Positions 1-11,500 of a stretch of 40,140 nt of DNA are shown here, in pieces. The stretch covers positions 1-40,140 of the forward strand of contig CAYUIQ010000052.1 in NCBI GenBank assembly GCA_964444795.1, given 5' to 3'. Positions within the stretch are counted from its first letter, which is position 1; each line of letters starts with the position of its first letter. Under the pieces are notes generated by a model, which was not told the DNA's origin, searched no databases, and saw nothing but the letters and a program-made list of their open reading frames with translations. The position numbers and the translations under genes are program-made. This DNA is from JABMRP01 sp964444795 (GTDB lineage: Bacteria > Planctomycetota > Planctomycetia > Pirellulales > Thermoguttaceae).

Positions 1-2384
1 GTGTTGAACTGCCAGGCGGTTTTCGGCGCGAGTTGGGGCAGGTCGTATGGACCGCGGCCCACGTCGGACGGGATCAGGTTGGGCGGCCAGTCGCCGGGTG
101 GGCAATAGGCCGCGCGAAGCTGATCGAGATCCGCGAATCCGTGCTCCGCGTACGGCTCGATGTAGCTCCCCTCGCCCCACTCGTTGCACGGGCCGACGGT
201 AATGATCTTCTTCCGCGTTTCCTCGGCATACGTTCGGGCGGCTCGGCAGAGTCTGCCGAACTGTTCCGGGGTGCGATCGCTGATGACCAGCGATTTGTTT
301 CCGTGCCACGGTTCGGACGACCAGCCGGTGTCGACGATCGGCATATAGAGCAGCCCCGAGGCCCTCTGGTCCGCGTCGCGCCAGACCTGCGGGCCGGTCT
401 CGACGACGTCGGCAAAGGGGAACCGCTTCGATCCGGCCTGCTGCGCGGCGAGCTGGAACCCGTGATACGAAGTACACGCCTGGTAGCCTTCCGCCTTCAG
501 TTGTCGGCAGGCCGCCTCGCTCTGGTGCGAACTCATGGCCACGAAGTAGATGCCGGGCAAGCCGGCGTCGCGGGCCATCCGCTGCGACATGGCATAGAGC
601 TTGGCGGCTTCTTCGCTACCGCCGACGTCGTGCCGGATACCCGCCGGCGCCCAGATGAAAACCGCCGGACGGCCGTCGATCCGATAGTATTCCTCCATGC
701 CGAAGTAATGGTCGATCCAGTATTGAGTGACCTTCCGCCAATCGTCCGCCGAGTGCGTGTTCGGCGGATTGTGGTTTGCCCACATGACGGCCCACTTCAG
801 GTACTTGCGGAACCGGGCTTTCATGTAGGCGTCATGGAGCCAGTGTTCCAGGTGGCGATTGCCTCCGCACCAGTACCAGTCGACCATGAAGAACGTGACC
901 CCGTGCTCCACGGCCCACTTGATCTGCCAGTCGGCGCACTCGGGGTTCGATTCGTCGTACCAGCCGAGCACGGGCTTGCGCATCGGATAGTCGAGGATCG
1001 GCTGCCAGCGCGACATGGAATGCCAGCCGGGGAAGTAGAAGACCCCAATGTCGTACGGGCTTTTGACCGGCTGCGGCTCGGGGATGTACGACGTCGGCGG
1101 GACCTCTGGCGCGGGCGTGAACTCGATCACCGCCGTGGACGCAATCGGCCGTGCGTTGGGGCTGGCGAGCTTCACGGCCACGTGGGCCCGCTGCGGTCGC
1201 GATGCCTCGACCTGCCAGGAGACCGCCTTGGGGAGCCAAGGGGTGAGCTTCTCGATGGTCTGTCGCGGCGAGCCGATCGTGCGCAGGCCGTCGGGCGTGA
1301 CGAGCGTGGCCACCACATCCCGGGCCGCGTCGCCGCCCAGATTCCGCACCGACACGGTGACCTCGGCTGGCCGGCCGGTGCGGTTGATCCCCTCGGCGGG
1401 CCCGAAGTAGCCGATCTCCAATTCCGCGGGTCCGCGAGGTGCGTTGGCGATTTCAATCGACTCGATGGACACCTCGGCGCCTTCGGAGTCGGTTGGCTGA
1501 ATGCCGAGCATGATGACCTGATCTCGCCACCCGCCGAGGTGCCCGACGTCGATGTTGTACGAGTGAAGCTGCCCGTCGGCCCGGAGCCCGAAGCCGACGT
1601 CCTCCCAGCCGAACCGCGTGCTGCAGACGCAGAACACCCGGCCGCTGGTGCCTCGGTTGGCTGCCATGCGGATCGAAACGTAGGGATTTTCATCGGCAGA
1701 GACGGAAAGCCCCGGGCTCATCAGGATCGGCGATTTCCCCTTGGCAGTCACACGAAGACGCTCCGCCTTGATGGCCGGTTCGGAGACGTCCCGCCAGGCT
1801 CGCCAGCCGTGGGTAACGGAGTCGAACCGCCAGGCCTTGGCCGCCGAACGCGTCGGACTTCCTTCGTCGACGATGCGAATCCACTCGATAGCGAACTTGC
1901 CTGTCGCGGGCGGGTCGAGCCGCAGACGGATGATCTTGCCGGCGGCGTGCCAAAACGGATAGACGCGATACACACCGAACTCCTCGCCCGAACGGGTCTC
2001 GAACGCGCGGCACTTCTGCTGGCTGAAACCGCCGTACGGGCCCTGGAGTGTCTCGGTCCAAAACAGTTGGGCCGAGCCGCCGCGTGGGGTCCGCATCTTG
2101 ATTTCCACGCATTGGGTAGGCGTCGCCGTGATTTCAAATACGGGCCCGGAAAGGATCGGGTCCCAATCGCTGGTCTCGCCCATGAGAACACCGCCGGAAA
2201 CCTTGGCCTGGCGAATGTGCCCGCCGACAGCCCATCCGCGCACGTCGCCCGCCGTATCGAACCGCCACTCGATGGCAACATTTTCGGCCGGCCGTGAGAC
2301 CGAAGGGGAAACACATAAGATCGCCAGTGCAGCCAGCAGCAATCCTGGCCCCGATCGTCGCATCATCCGGGCATCGCCGTACAT
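1..2384 (-). CDS. Secreted WbsX-like (GH99-like) protein, 3' end missing
   Basis: About 794 residues are visible, and the frame is open to the left edge, so the C-terminus lies outside the window. The start ATG at 2384 has TAGGAG nine bases upstream and is followed by a hydrophobic signal peptide (residues about 8-32). Two related jelly-roll-like modules follow, each opening with a WRFD motif (about 39 and 180). Next comes an Ig/CARDB-like stretch (about 320-430), then a WbsX-type domain from about 445 with FYFPGWHS, FFMVDWYW and the hallmark CNEWGEGSYIEP (about 729-740). The WbsX family is often labelled glycosyltransferase but resembles GH99 endo-acting glycosidases. With a signal peptide and binding modules, an extracellular or periplasmic role on glycans is more likely than O-antigen synthesis; that is inference. 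It is divergent from the glycosidase-like gene at 2592. Confidence 0.85.
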   Translation of the reverse strand, partial: MYGDARMMRRSGPGLLLAALAILCVSPSVSRPAENVAIEWRFDTAGDVRGWAVGGHIRQAKVSGGVLMGETSDWDPILSGPVFEITATPTQCVEIKMRTPRGGSAQLFWTETLQGPYGGFSQQKCRAFETRSGEEFGVYRVYPFWHAAGKIIRLRLDPPATGKFAIEWIRIVDEGSPTRSAAKAWRFDSVTHGWRAWRDVSEPAIKAERLRVTAKGKSPILMSPGLSVSADENPYVSIRMAANRGTSGRVFCVCSTRFGWEDVGFGLRADGQLHSYNIDVGHLGGWRDQVIMLGIQPTDSEGAEVSIESIEIANAPRGPAELEIGYFGPAEGINRTGRPAEVTVSVRNLGGDAARDVVATLVTPDGLRTIGSPRQTIEKLTPWLPKAVSWQVEASRPQRAHVAVKLASPNARPIASTAVIEFTPAPEVPPTSYIPEPQPVKSPYDIGVFYFPGWHSMSRWQPILDYPMRKPVLGWYDESNPECADWQIKWAVEHGVTFFMVDWYWCGGNRHLEHWLHDAYMKARFRKYLKWAVMWANHNPPNTHSADDWRKVTQYWIDHYFGMEEYYRIDGRPAVFIWAPAGIRHDVGGSEEAAKLYAMSQRMARDAGLPGIYFVAMSSHQSEAACRQLKAEGYQACTSYHGFQLAAQQAGSKRFPFADVVETGPQVWRDADQRASGLLYMPIVDTGWSSEPWHGNKSLVISDRTPEQFGRLCRAARTYAEETRKKIITVGPCNEWGEGSYIEPYAEHGFADLDQLRAAYCPPGDWPPNLIPSDVGRGPYDLPQLAPKTAWQFN

Positions 2385-2430
2385 GTCAGTCGCTCCTATC
2401 TACTTGCGATGTGCGAAACCGCTCAAGCTC

Positions 2431-2436
2431 AATATA
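2431..2436 (-). promoter_or_regulatory. Possible -10 box for the WbsX-like gene
   Basis: On the minus strand this reads TATATT, about 47 bases before the ATG at 2384. No convincing -35 box is seen at the usual spacing, so the call is weak. Confidence 0.3.
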
Positions 2437-2516
2437 CCCGCTTCCGCGCTCTAACCGATCATGGGAATCAATTATTCTAGCTCCCCGGCGGGCCACGTGG
2501 CAAATGGCGCAAGCCC

Positions 2517-2545
2517 TTGACAGCAAATCAGCACGGGGCTATTAG
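2517..2545 (+). promoter_or_regulatory. Sigma-70-like promoter of the TIM-barrel gene
   Basis: A perfect TTGACA (2517-2522) is followed by a 17-base spacer and TATTAG (2540-2545). A transcript from here would start near 2552 and leave a leader of about 40 bases. This supports the start codon at 2592 and rules out the upstream in-frame candidate at 2517, which lies inside the promoter. Confidence 0.65.
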
Positions 2546-2591
2546 TAGGGACACTCACGTACATCCAGTGAGCCCCATCAGGAGAATGGCC

Positions 2592-5483
2592 ATGCGACCG
2601 TGGAAAACATTCGTCGCTCTGATGTGTGGTATCGCGTCGGCTCTGCCGTCCGCGGCGGTCGAAACTCAGCCGGCGGCGGTGATGACTGTCGAGAACGATT
2701 ACCTGAAGATCGCCGTCGCCGCCAGTGGGCAGACCCTGCACTTCATGGATCGACGTAGCGGCGTGGACTACTGCCGACCGGCTTTGCCATTTGCGCGTGT
2801 GAAAAAAGATGGCAAGACTTATCCCGCGACCAAGGCCGCGTACTCCAGCGGGCGGTTGACGCTGGAGTTTGGCCCCAGCGGCGTCACGGCCGTGGTTGAA
2901 GTCAAAGCCTCCAAGACATACTTCGTCATGGAGGTCGTCTCGGTCACTCCGGAACAGATCGATGAGCTTGCCTTCGTGGACATCCCCCTCAATCTGACCG
3001 GGGCGACGGACGAACCACTGGCCGCGTGCGCGTTGGCGCTCAACCTGAAAACAAACGTACGAGCAATCCCGCAAGCGACCTCGCACCTGTGGGCGGCGAG
3101 CTACCCGCGATTTGGGTTCGCCGGAGCGAAAGTCGCGTTGATCGGCTGTCCGTACGGCGAACTTCGCAACGTGATGCAAACGGTCGTCACCGCCGCCGAT
3201 GACTTGCCGCATTCGGCAATCGGGGGACCCTGGGCCCTGGACGGCCCAAACAACTACGGCTCCTACCTGTTTGACTTCGGCAACCTCACCGAAGAAACGG
3301 TGGATCGCTGGATCGACTTGGCACAAGAGCTCGGCGTTACGCAGATCGACTTCCATGGCGGGCGTTCGTTCCGGTTCGGCGACTTCCGCCCGAATCCAAG
3401 CCTCTATCCGCGGGGCGTGGCGAGCATGAAAGCCGTCATCGACAAGCTGCATGCCGCGGGGATTCAAGCGGGGCTCCATACGTACGCCATGTTTATCGAT
3501 AAGAGTTGCCCGTACGTCACGCCGGTCCCCGACCCGCGTCTGGGTAAGGACGCGGCGTTTACGCTGGCCGCCGATCTGGCACTCAAGGCCACGGACGTGC
3601 CGGTTACGGAGTCGACCGAGCGCATGTCCACCACCACCGGTTTCTTTGTCCGCAACAGCGTCACGTTGCAGATCGACGATGAGTTGATCACCTACGCAGG
3701 CGTCTCGAAGGAGCCGCCGTATGTTTTCACGCAATGCACTCGTGGCGCCTGCGGCACTGCCGTGGCTGCGCACAAGACGGGCGCGAAGGTGTATCACCTG
3801 CGCGAGTGCTTTGGCCGCTTCTGTCCGGACGGTGACTCGACACTGCTTGCGGAGGTAGCCGCGAAGACCGCCGAGCTCTACAACGGAGCCGGGTTCGACA
3901 TGATCTATCTCGATGCGCTGGACGGCGGCGATACGATCGCGGGACGCGACAACGCGTGGCACTACCAGTCGAAGTTCACCTTCGAGATCTGTCGGCGGCT
4001 CAAGAAGCCAGCGATCATGGAGATGAGCACGTTCCACCATCATCTCTGGTACGTCCGCTCGCGGATGGGTGCCTGGGATCACCCCACCCGCAGTCACAAG
4101 AAGTTCGTCGACATCCATTGTCAGGCAAACGCCGGCCTGCGCCGGCAGTTTCTGCCCGGCAACCTCGGCTGGTGGGCGTTTAAGACCTGGCAGGGCGCCG
4201 CGGGAGAGCCAACACACGTCGATGATATCGAATACCTCTGCTCCAAGGCGTTGGCCAACAACCACGGCCTGTCACTGATGGGCATCAGCCCTTCCACGGT
4301 CCAGAGTATCCCCGCGTTGCCGCGACTGGCTGCCATCGTGCGGCGGTACGAGGGCCTGCGTCACGCCAACTACTTCACCGACGCGGTGAAAGAGAGGGTG
4401 CGAACCCCCGGCGACGAGTTCACACTGCTGCAGGCTCCCAATGGCCAATGGCAGTTCCGCCCCGTCCAGTACGACAAGCATAAGCTGCAGGGGCTCGACG
4501 ACGGGGGCAACTCTTGGACCGTCACCAATCGTTTCGACCGGCAGCCGCTGCGATTGCGGATCGAGACGCTCATGGCGGTGGGCGCGTACGACGATCCGGG
4601 CAACATCGCACTGGCCGGCTTCACGGACACTGCCGAGTTCGCGGACCGGGCGACGCAACCAGGGATCTCGGCCACTCTGGAGATTTCGGCCGAAGAGACG
4701 AAGGTCGGCCCGAGCAGTGGACTATTCACCGCCACCAACGCGACAAATACGCCAAGGGGATCGTGGTGCAAAATCGGCAAGGCATTCTTGCCGCCGCTGA
4801 ACCTGAGCGGCCATCAGGCGCTTGGTGTGTGGGTCCACGGCGACGGCAAAGGCGAGTTACTCAACTTGCAGCAGACCAGCCCTTCGCATCTGTCCCACGC
4901 AATTGCCGAGCATTACATCACCATCGACTTCAAGGGGTGGCGCTATTTCGCGTTGGTCGAACCCGAGGGCCGCCGCCACGCCGACTACTCGTGGCCGTAT
5001 GGCGGCATCTACTCCATCTATCGCGAGTCCATCCGGCCCGGCAGCGTCGGCACATTGAGCCTCTGGTACAACAACATCCCGCCCGGTGAAACGGTGGCCT
5101 GCTACCTCAGCCCGATCCGCGCGCTGCCGATCGTGCCGACCAAGTTGCGCAACCCCTCGGTGACGATCGACGGAAAGACTATCACCTTTCCGATAGAGAT
5201 CGAAACGGGCCAGTTCCTGGAGTTCCGCGGCCCGGATGACTGCAAGCTGTACGGCCCCAAAGGGGAAGAAATTCGAAATGTCGTACCGCTGGGAGACGTG
5301 CCCGCGCTTCAACCGGGGGCGAACAGAATCGAGTTTGCGTGCGAGGGCGACGTGGGCGTCAACCCGAGAGCGTATGTCTCGGTGATAACGCAAGGCGAGC
5401 CACTGGGCGGCACGAATCCGCCCGGCCAAATTCGATGTCCGGGACCGCGAGATCCGGGAATTGAAGAAGCGTCGGCCGGATGA
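2592..5483 (+). CDS. Secreted TIM-barrel glycosidase-like protein
   Basis: 963 residues. The ATG at 2592 is chosen because AGGAG lies at 2580-2584 with a 7-base gap and a signal peptide follows at once; an ATG at 2586 is also in frame. Residues about 25-205 look like a beta-sandwich. A TIM barrel follows (about 211-600), with FHGG near 253 and IYLDALDGGD near 437; the aspartates after the beta-strand resemble the acid pair of melibiase-like clans (GH27/31/36). Residues about 335-415 are a beta-rich insert, TGFF..ITYAGVS..CTRGACGT, that resembles a module of phage tail proteins. Residues about 709-841 look like a carbohydrate-binding jelly roll. The exact GH family is not recognised and the substrate is unknown. 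Confidence 0.8.
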   Translation: MRPWKTFVALMCGIASALPSAAVETQPAAVMTVENDYLKIAVAASGQTLHFMDRRSGVDYCRPALPFARVKKDGKTYPATKAAYSSGRLTLEFGPSGVTAVVEVKASKTYFVMEVVSVTPEQIDELAFVDIPLNLTGATDEPLAACALALNLKTNVRAIPQATSHLWAASYPRFGFAGAKVALIGCPYGELRNVMQTVVTAADDLPHSAIGGPWALDGPNNYGSYLFDFGNLTEETVDRWIDLAQELGVTQIDFHGGRSFRFGDFRPNPSLYPRGVASMKAVIDKLHAAGIQAGLHTYAMFIDKSCPYVTPVPDPRLGKDAAFTLAADLALKATDVPVTESTERMSTTTGFFVRNSVTLQIDDELITYAGVSKEPPYVFTQCTRGACGTAVAAHKTGAKVYHLRECFGRFCPDGDSTLLAEVAAKTAELYNGAGFDMIYLDALDGGDTIAGRDNAWHYQSKFTFEICRRLKKPAIMEMSTFHHHLWYVRSRMGAWDHPTRSHKKFVDIHCQANAGLRRQFLPGNLGWWAFKTWQGAAGEPTHVDDIEYLCSKALANNHGLSLMGISPSTVQSIPALPRLAAIVRRYEGLRHANYFTDAVKERVRTPGDEFTLLQAPNGQWQFRPVQYDKHKLQGLDDGGNSWTVTNRFDRQPLRLRIETLMAVGAYDDPGNIALAGFTDTAEFADRATQPGISATLEISAEETKVGPSSGLFTATNATNTPRGSWCKIGKAFLPPLNLSGHQALGVWVHGDGKGELLNLQQTSPSHLSHAIAEHYITIDFKGWRYFALVEPEGRRHADYSWPYGGIYSIYRESIRPGSVGTLSLWYNNIPPGETVACYLSPIRALPIVPTKLRNPSVTIDGKTITFPIEIETGQFLEFRGPDDCKLYGPKGEEIRNVVPLGDVPALQPGANRIEFACEGDVGVNPRAYVSVITQGEPLGGTNPPGQIRCPGPRDPGIEEASAG

Positions 5484-5588
5484 TGTCCGAAGCGGCATGA
5501 GCCGGCCCCCAACTCGGGCTCACCAGCAGTAGGGCCGCCCTCGCCTTGTCTTCGCCGCAACGCCGCTCAGAAACGCGAATAGGGTACT

Positions 5589-8500
5589 CTACTGCTGCGG
5601 CGGCTTGGCCGTCTTCACCACGGCGCCGTGCTCTTGGCTCATAACAAGGACGGCGAACTGGGAAACGGCCCCGATGTCGTCGGTGTTCAGGCTGGTGTAG
5701 TCGAACTTGCCGCGCAGATCGGTGTAACCGTCCTTGAAGAACTTGGCGCCCCGCGGGGTCTTCGCGTAGACCTTGACATAGACCTTCGACAGCGGTTGAC
5801 CGGTCTTTGCGTGGCGGACTTGCAGGCGACCGTACTGCTCGACGAGCTGAACCTTTAGGTCGTTGGCGTAGTAAGCTTGCGCGACCCGACGTCCGGCGCC
5901 GACCGCCTCGACGAGCACGTTCTTCCCGGCGAATTCGTCTGGAAGCTCGAAGCGATGGACATCGCCCTTGTCGGGCAATTGCACCACGGTCGAGTAGTTC
6001 GGCCGGATGACGCTAAACCTCTCGGCGCTGCTCTCGACGAACGGGTTGGCGCTGAAGAGGAACTCGAGGTCCATCTCGTAAAGGTTCACCTTCACTTCTT
6101 CGAGGTTCTGGAAGGTGAGCAGGGCCTCGCGATCCTCGACCTTCAACTGCAAAGCCGGCTCGGTCGACGCCAATTGGTCCTGCAGCGACTCGCGATCGTC
6201 TTCTTCTCGATCGCTCTCGGCCACCTGAGCACCGTCGATCTCGGCGACCTGGGCCGTCACCGCCGCGAAGCGTTCCCGCCACTTGTCGACCGCATGGTCA
6301 GCGTAGCCAGCGGCAATCTTCGCAGCCTCCTCGGGACGCTCGCGATAAAACGCGACGTAGCAGTGCATGTAGTCGATCTGCAGCTTGCTGGGCAGGTTCT
6401 TCGCGTCGACCGCGTCGAACCGCTGCAGCGCCTCGGCCACGCGATCCTGCAGGAACAAGTAATAGGCCACGTCGAGCGAGTCCTCGTCGGTCGGTTCGGC
6501 CTTGTACCGCAGGACGTTCATCAGCCCCACGTACTGGCTGCGAAACGCGCTGTTGACGATCTTCCGATCGCGGCCCAGCCGATGCGCCCGGGCATTGACC
6601 AGCGGGCTGTACTCCAGGTGCTGCCGCCAATGGCGCTCGACCGGGTCGACCACGGCCAGCGTGCAATCGACGTAGTCGCCGAAGCGACGCAGGAACCCGT
6701 CGTTGCCGCGGAGATACTCCTGGATCCGCTCCAGTCGGTTGTGATGGATGCCGTAGCTCCAAAGCACCGGATGAAACGCGTGACGTCCCGCCAGCAGCTT
6801 GAGCGCCTTGTCGAAGAAGTCGAGGTCGCTCATCCGCCAGGCGATCTTGCCGAGATCGATCCGGTGAACGTTGTTCTGCTCGAGGTAGGAGAGCACCTCG
6901 GCTGGAGTTCCCCATTGCGAGACGTAGGCCCACGAGGCCTTGTCGATCTTGCTCAACCGCTCGACGACGTGGAAGGTAAATGGATCGGCCCAGGCAGCGG
7001 CCGCTTCGTCGCGGGCGACGTGGACCGGGTAGTGCGCACAGTCACCCGTCGCGGGGAAGTAGAAGTAGTACTCGATCTTCTGCGTCGCGTAGGGGCCCAG
7101 CCGCAACGACTGGCTACGCGTCCGCTTGCTGCCGAGCACGGGCATCGCCTTCTCGGGGATTTGCAGCAGAACGTCGAGCCCCTGCGTGGCCGAGGTCGGG
7201 TTGGTCACGACGACCTGGCACCCGTAGACGACGCCGCGAAGAAACTCTTCGGTCACGTACTTGTCGCGTTGCTCGCCGTCGACCTGGATGTAGCGGTCTC
7301 CGTGGCGGAAGAAGTTCTGCCCGACCAGCACCGGTGTCTTGTCGTCGCTGACCGGGGCCGGCTGGATCTGCTTGTGGAAGACGATCACGGGCGACGCGGC
7401 CTTCATGGCGAAGGCGGCCGCATCCTGCTCCGTGTCATGCTCGCCGGCCTCAATGGGCAGATCGAGCACGGCCAGGGCAAGCATCATCTCGCTGAAGTTC
7501 GACGTCGGCTCGGCGACGTGCTCCGAGAGAAACGGCCCTTCGCTTCCCTCGGCAAGATAGGCGGCGTAGTCGCGCCAGAAGGCGTTGATCTTCACCAGGT
7601 CGGCCAGTTGGTTCTGGATGAGCACGTGATGGTAGTTGTTCTCGGCCCACTCCTTCACCTTCGGCATCTTGCGATAGAACCCGCGTGCCGCCTCACGACT
7701 GGCCAGATCGCCTGCAATGGCCCTGCTTCCGTCGAAATCGCCCAGACCAGCGGCGAGCTGGGTCTCTCGGCTGCGTCGCGACTTTGCCATTTCCGCCTTC
7801 TTCTCGCTCATCTCGGCGCGGGCGTCCATAGCATCCTTCGTCGGCGCCACCTTCCGGGCCATCGCTAACGCCGGTGCCGCCGCCGGTTCAGGCATGGCCG
7901 GGCTTTTTGGAGCCGCGGAACTCCCACGTCGGGCGGAGAAGGTAGCACCCGTTTCGGCAGTGATCTCTAACTCCACGGGTTCGTCGACGGTCGTCCCAAG
8001 GCGGATTCCGCCTCCCTTGCCGAGCGACAGCGATCGACCTCGCAGCGCGGTGGCGAACAGGAGTTCGCGTTGGCTCGGATTCGGCGGCAGCATGGCGTAG
8101 AGATCGGCCAGATGGCGCCGGGCCGCATTGCGTTCCTCTTCTCCGAGCCGATGCGCCAGCAGTACACGCTCGGCCATGTTCAACCGGCCGTACCGCCACG
8201 GATCGAGGAAGCTGCTCAGGTCGTCTCCGAGCAGGTAATGGTCGAGGAACGTCTTGTCCTTCTTGTTCTTCAGGTAAGGAAGAATCGTCGTCTTGAAGAA
8301 CTCAGGATCCTTCCGGCTGAGGAAGAAACTCAACTCGTGCGACGCGTACTTCGAGTACTTCGCCTGCTTCTGTTCGTCGGTGAGCGTCCCCCAATTCAGC
8401 ACGAAGCCGAACTCGGCCAACGTTGGATTGCTGCTTCGTGTCATGTAGAGCGAGTAGACCGAAGCGAGCGTATCGTACGACTGCATCTCGGCGGCCCGAA

Positions 8501-11500
8501 CGTCGTCGATGCTCAGGCGATCGTCCTGATCGAGCAGCGCGACGGTCTTCCGTTCGGTGAAACGGCCGTCCAGATCGAGCGTCCCAGCCAGCCGCATGTC
8601 GCGGAACTTGGCATCGGCGTCGGCCAGCGAAACACGGCGGAAGACGGCATCGGTCCGGCCGATGGCCACAACGTGGACGTCCTGACGGTCCCCCAGTTTC
8701 TCCTTCGGAATTCGCACCAGGCCGTCTTTGTCCGGCACGAGGTTCGCCAGCAGGACGCCGGGCTGCATGAGGAAGTCGAGGTTCGACGGATCGGCGATCG
8801 AGCCGGGACCGCCCCCGTCGGCCGCACGTTCGGCCGCCGCCGAGCCGGTTCCGCCGCTGGAACGATCGGCATACTCGCCGCCGGTCGCGGCTTGCTGCTT
8901 ACCGGTGTCGGTCTCGCGAATGGCCCAGGGATTCAACAGAAGTCCGGGGCGCGCGAGCATGTTGCCGGGCAGCGGCGTCTGCTCGCGGCGTTCGAGAATG
9001 TAGCGATGTTCGTCGCCGATGTCGCGGCCGCTGAGGTAGACGTTTTGCGACGTGGGTCGGGTGAGCGTCGCGATCGGCGGCTGATAGGCCGGGCCCAGCG
9101 CACCATGCAACGGGAAGGCCGGGGCGAACCGCGCGACCAGCAGGTGGACCCGCGTCGCCGCGTCGGCGTTGACCAGTTGAAGCAGCAAGTCGCCCTCTTT
9201 GTCCGAGGCGACGTCGATGACGTGCATCGGCAGGCGGTTCGCGGTTTCGAGGATGCGACGCTTGCCGGCCGCGAAGCGACCGACCATCTCGCCGGCGGTG
9301 ACGCGGACGGGAATCGTGCGGCCTTCGCGTTTGATTTTCAGGCTGTAGTCGCCCGGCTCGAGTCCCTTGATGGCGAGGAACCCGCCGCGGACCGACAACG
9401 CGTCAAAACAGTCTCGCGTGAACGTGCCGCCGCGTCGCTCCAGCAACGAGTAGTCGGCCCGCGAGACTTTTTCCGTGCCGAGGTGTGGCACGTGGATCGT
9501 CTCACCCTCGGCGGCGTGCAACACGGCCGGCCGACTATGAGCGTCCTCGCCGGCGCCGACGTTCCACACGACGTCAGGGACGTCGTCGCTGGAAGCGGTG
9601 ATCTTGCGGATGTTCGGCAACTCGCCCAGGTCGATCCGGCCGGCCTCGTCCGATTTCAACGTCACGCCGTGGACCGGCTTGAAGTCGCGATGTTCGATCG
9701 AGAGGCGGACCGCGCGATCGGCGATCCGTTCGCCCGTCTTGCCGAGGACCTCGAGCACGGCGTGCCCGTCCATGCGGCTTAGCTGTAGGTCGAACGTCGC
9801 TTCCGACTTATCGACCGCGTTGACCGCTCGGGAACCGGCCGCGGCGAGCGTCAGCTTCTTACCCGTGCTGACCTGCTCGACCTTGGCTTCCAGCCGGAAG
9901 CTCAGCGTCGCCAGTCGCGGCGGTACGGCAAACAGGTGCTCGCTCTCCTTGTCCGTGTGTAGCTCGAAGCCCGGAATCTCCTGCGTCGTGCTGACGCCTT
10001 CGAGATTGGTCGAGGTGATCGTCAACTTGACTTCTTCCAGCACCTCCAGCGGCGCCGCGACGCCATTGACGCGGAAGTCGGGCCGCACGAGCAACGACGC
10101 CTCGCCGCCGACGCGCAGCGATTCGCGATCGACGAAGAATCCGGCCACCAGCGTGTACTGCTCCGCGGCGTGCTGGAACTGGGCGAGGGACGCCAGTCCG
10201 TCGGGCGATTGCAGGATCATCGCCCGTCGACCGGGGCTGGTCGAATAGGGAATCGTGATCCCGCCCTGCTTGTCGGCCTTGTACTCGCGTCCGGCCAGCC
10301 AGGCCGACGCGCCGCGGACCGGCCGGTCCGCTTCGTCGAGGATCGAGAGCACCGTGCCGCCAACACCCTGTCGCGAGAGATAGTGCAATCCGCCTTTGCG
10401 GATCAAGGCCCGAGAGCTGCGTCCGCCGCCGATCAGTTCGATCACCCAGGCGCCCCGTTTACCCGTCAGGCGGGGAAACGTGAACTCGCGCCGCACGCGT
10501 CGAAACGGCGACTCCTCGTAGACGAGTTCTGTCTCGTCGCCGGCGACCAGACCGTCGAGTTCCAAGCCCGTGCCGATCTCTCGGCCCGTGGCCAGGTAGA
10601 CGTTCAGGGCGTTGATCTGGTAGATCTTCACGCGAAGCTTCTTGACGTTCTTCACATAGGCCTTCAGGGCGACCTCGTCGTCCGGGGAAAACTGCCGCGG
10701 GTTGGTTGCCGCCAGGTCGATGTCGACGCGATCCTTCAGCGCCTGGTAGGCGGTCGGCGAGAGCATGGAGGCCCAGCGCTCGGGATCCGCGGCGCCGGAG
10801 ACGATCTTGGCTTCGGCCATCAACGGTTTGACGAACGTGTCGCGGATCCACTCGGTCCACGGCTGGTAGTCGTCTTCGTCGGCCAGGAAATGCAGCAGGA
10901 AGTCGCGGACCAGCGGTGTATCGTCGCCGACCGGGCGGCAACGCGTGAAACCAGTGAAGTCCTGACGAAGATTAACCGGCCAGCGCCGGATGTCTTCATG
11001 CTGGAGATAACGCGGTTCCATGTAAGCCGCCGGGCGAGGCAGCTTAACGTAGGTCAGAAACAGGCCCCGGTCGTAGCGGCCCGACTTGCGCTGGTGGTCC
11101 AACAGCGCATAAAGGATGTTTGCCTTCAGCGAGTTGTGCGCCGGCGCGAGATCCTTGACGAACGCCCACATCTGCTCGAGATGGGCTTCGCGGACCGTCG
11201 GGTCATTCACGTCGGCATCGGCGTCGGGAGCAAGCTTCGTCAGATAGGCGTGGATGAAGTTCGTGTTCGTGCGCAGGTCGGGCTTCTTCTCCAACATCTC
11301 GTCCAACTGTTTGCGGAGCAGCAGGCGGTGGATGTTGAATTCGCCGAACTGGCGACTCTCTTTCGTGCGGAAGTCGGCCAGGATCAGGTCGACGAGCCCT
11401 TCGTAGTCGGGCCGGTCGAGCCGCGAGAGCAGGGCGCGACGGCGGCCGGAAGTCAACTCGACGCCGCCATCGCGAAGAAGCCAGTCGAGGGCTGAGTCTT

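Noticed and set aside
33..2297. Long plus-strand open frame of 754 codons
   Set aside because: It is antisense to the WbsX-like gene, whose minus-strand frame has a signal peptide, ribosome-binding site and family motifs. High GC creates the long open frame.
5484..5588. Possible terminator between the convergent genes
   Set aside because: Only a 5-base stem (GAGCC/GGCTC) with a long loop and no T-run; too weak to call.
5877..11495. Several long plus-strand open frames opposite the A2M-like gene
   Set aside because: They have Arg/Val/His-rich composition, no motifs and no ribosome-binding sites, and mirror the codon pattern of the minus-strand gene.
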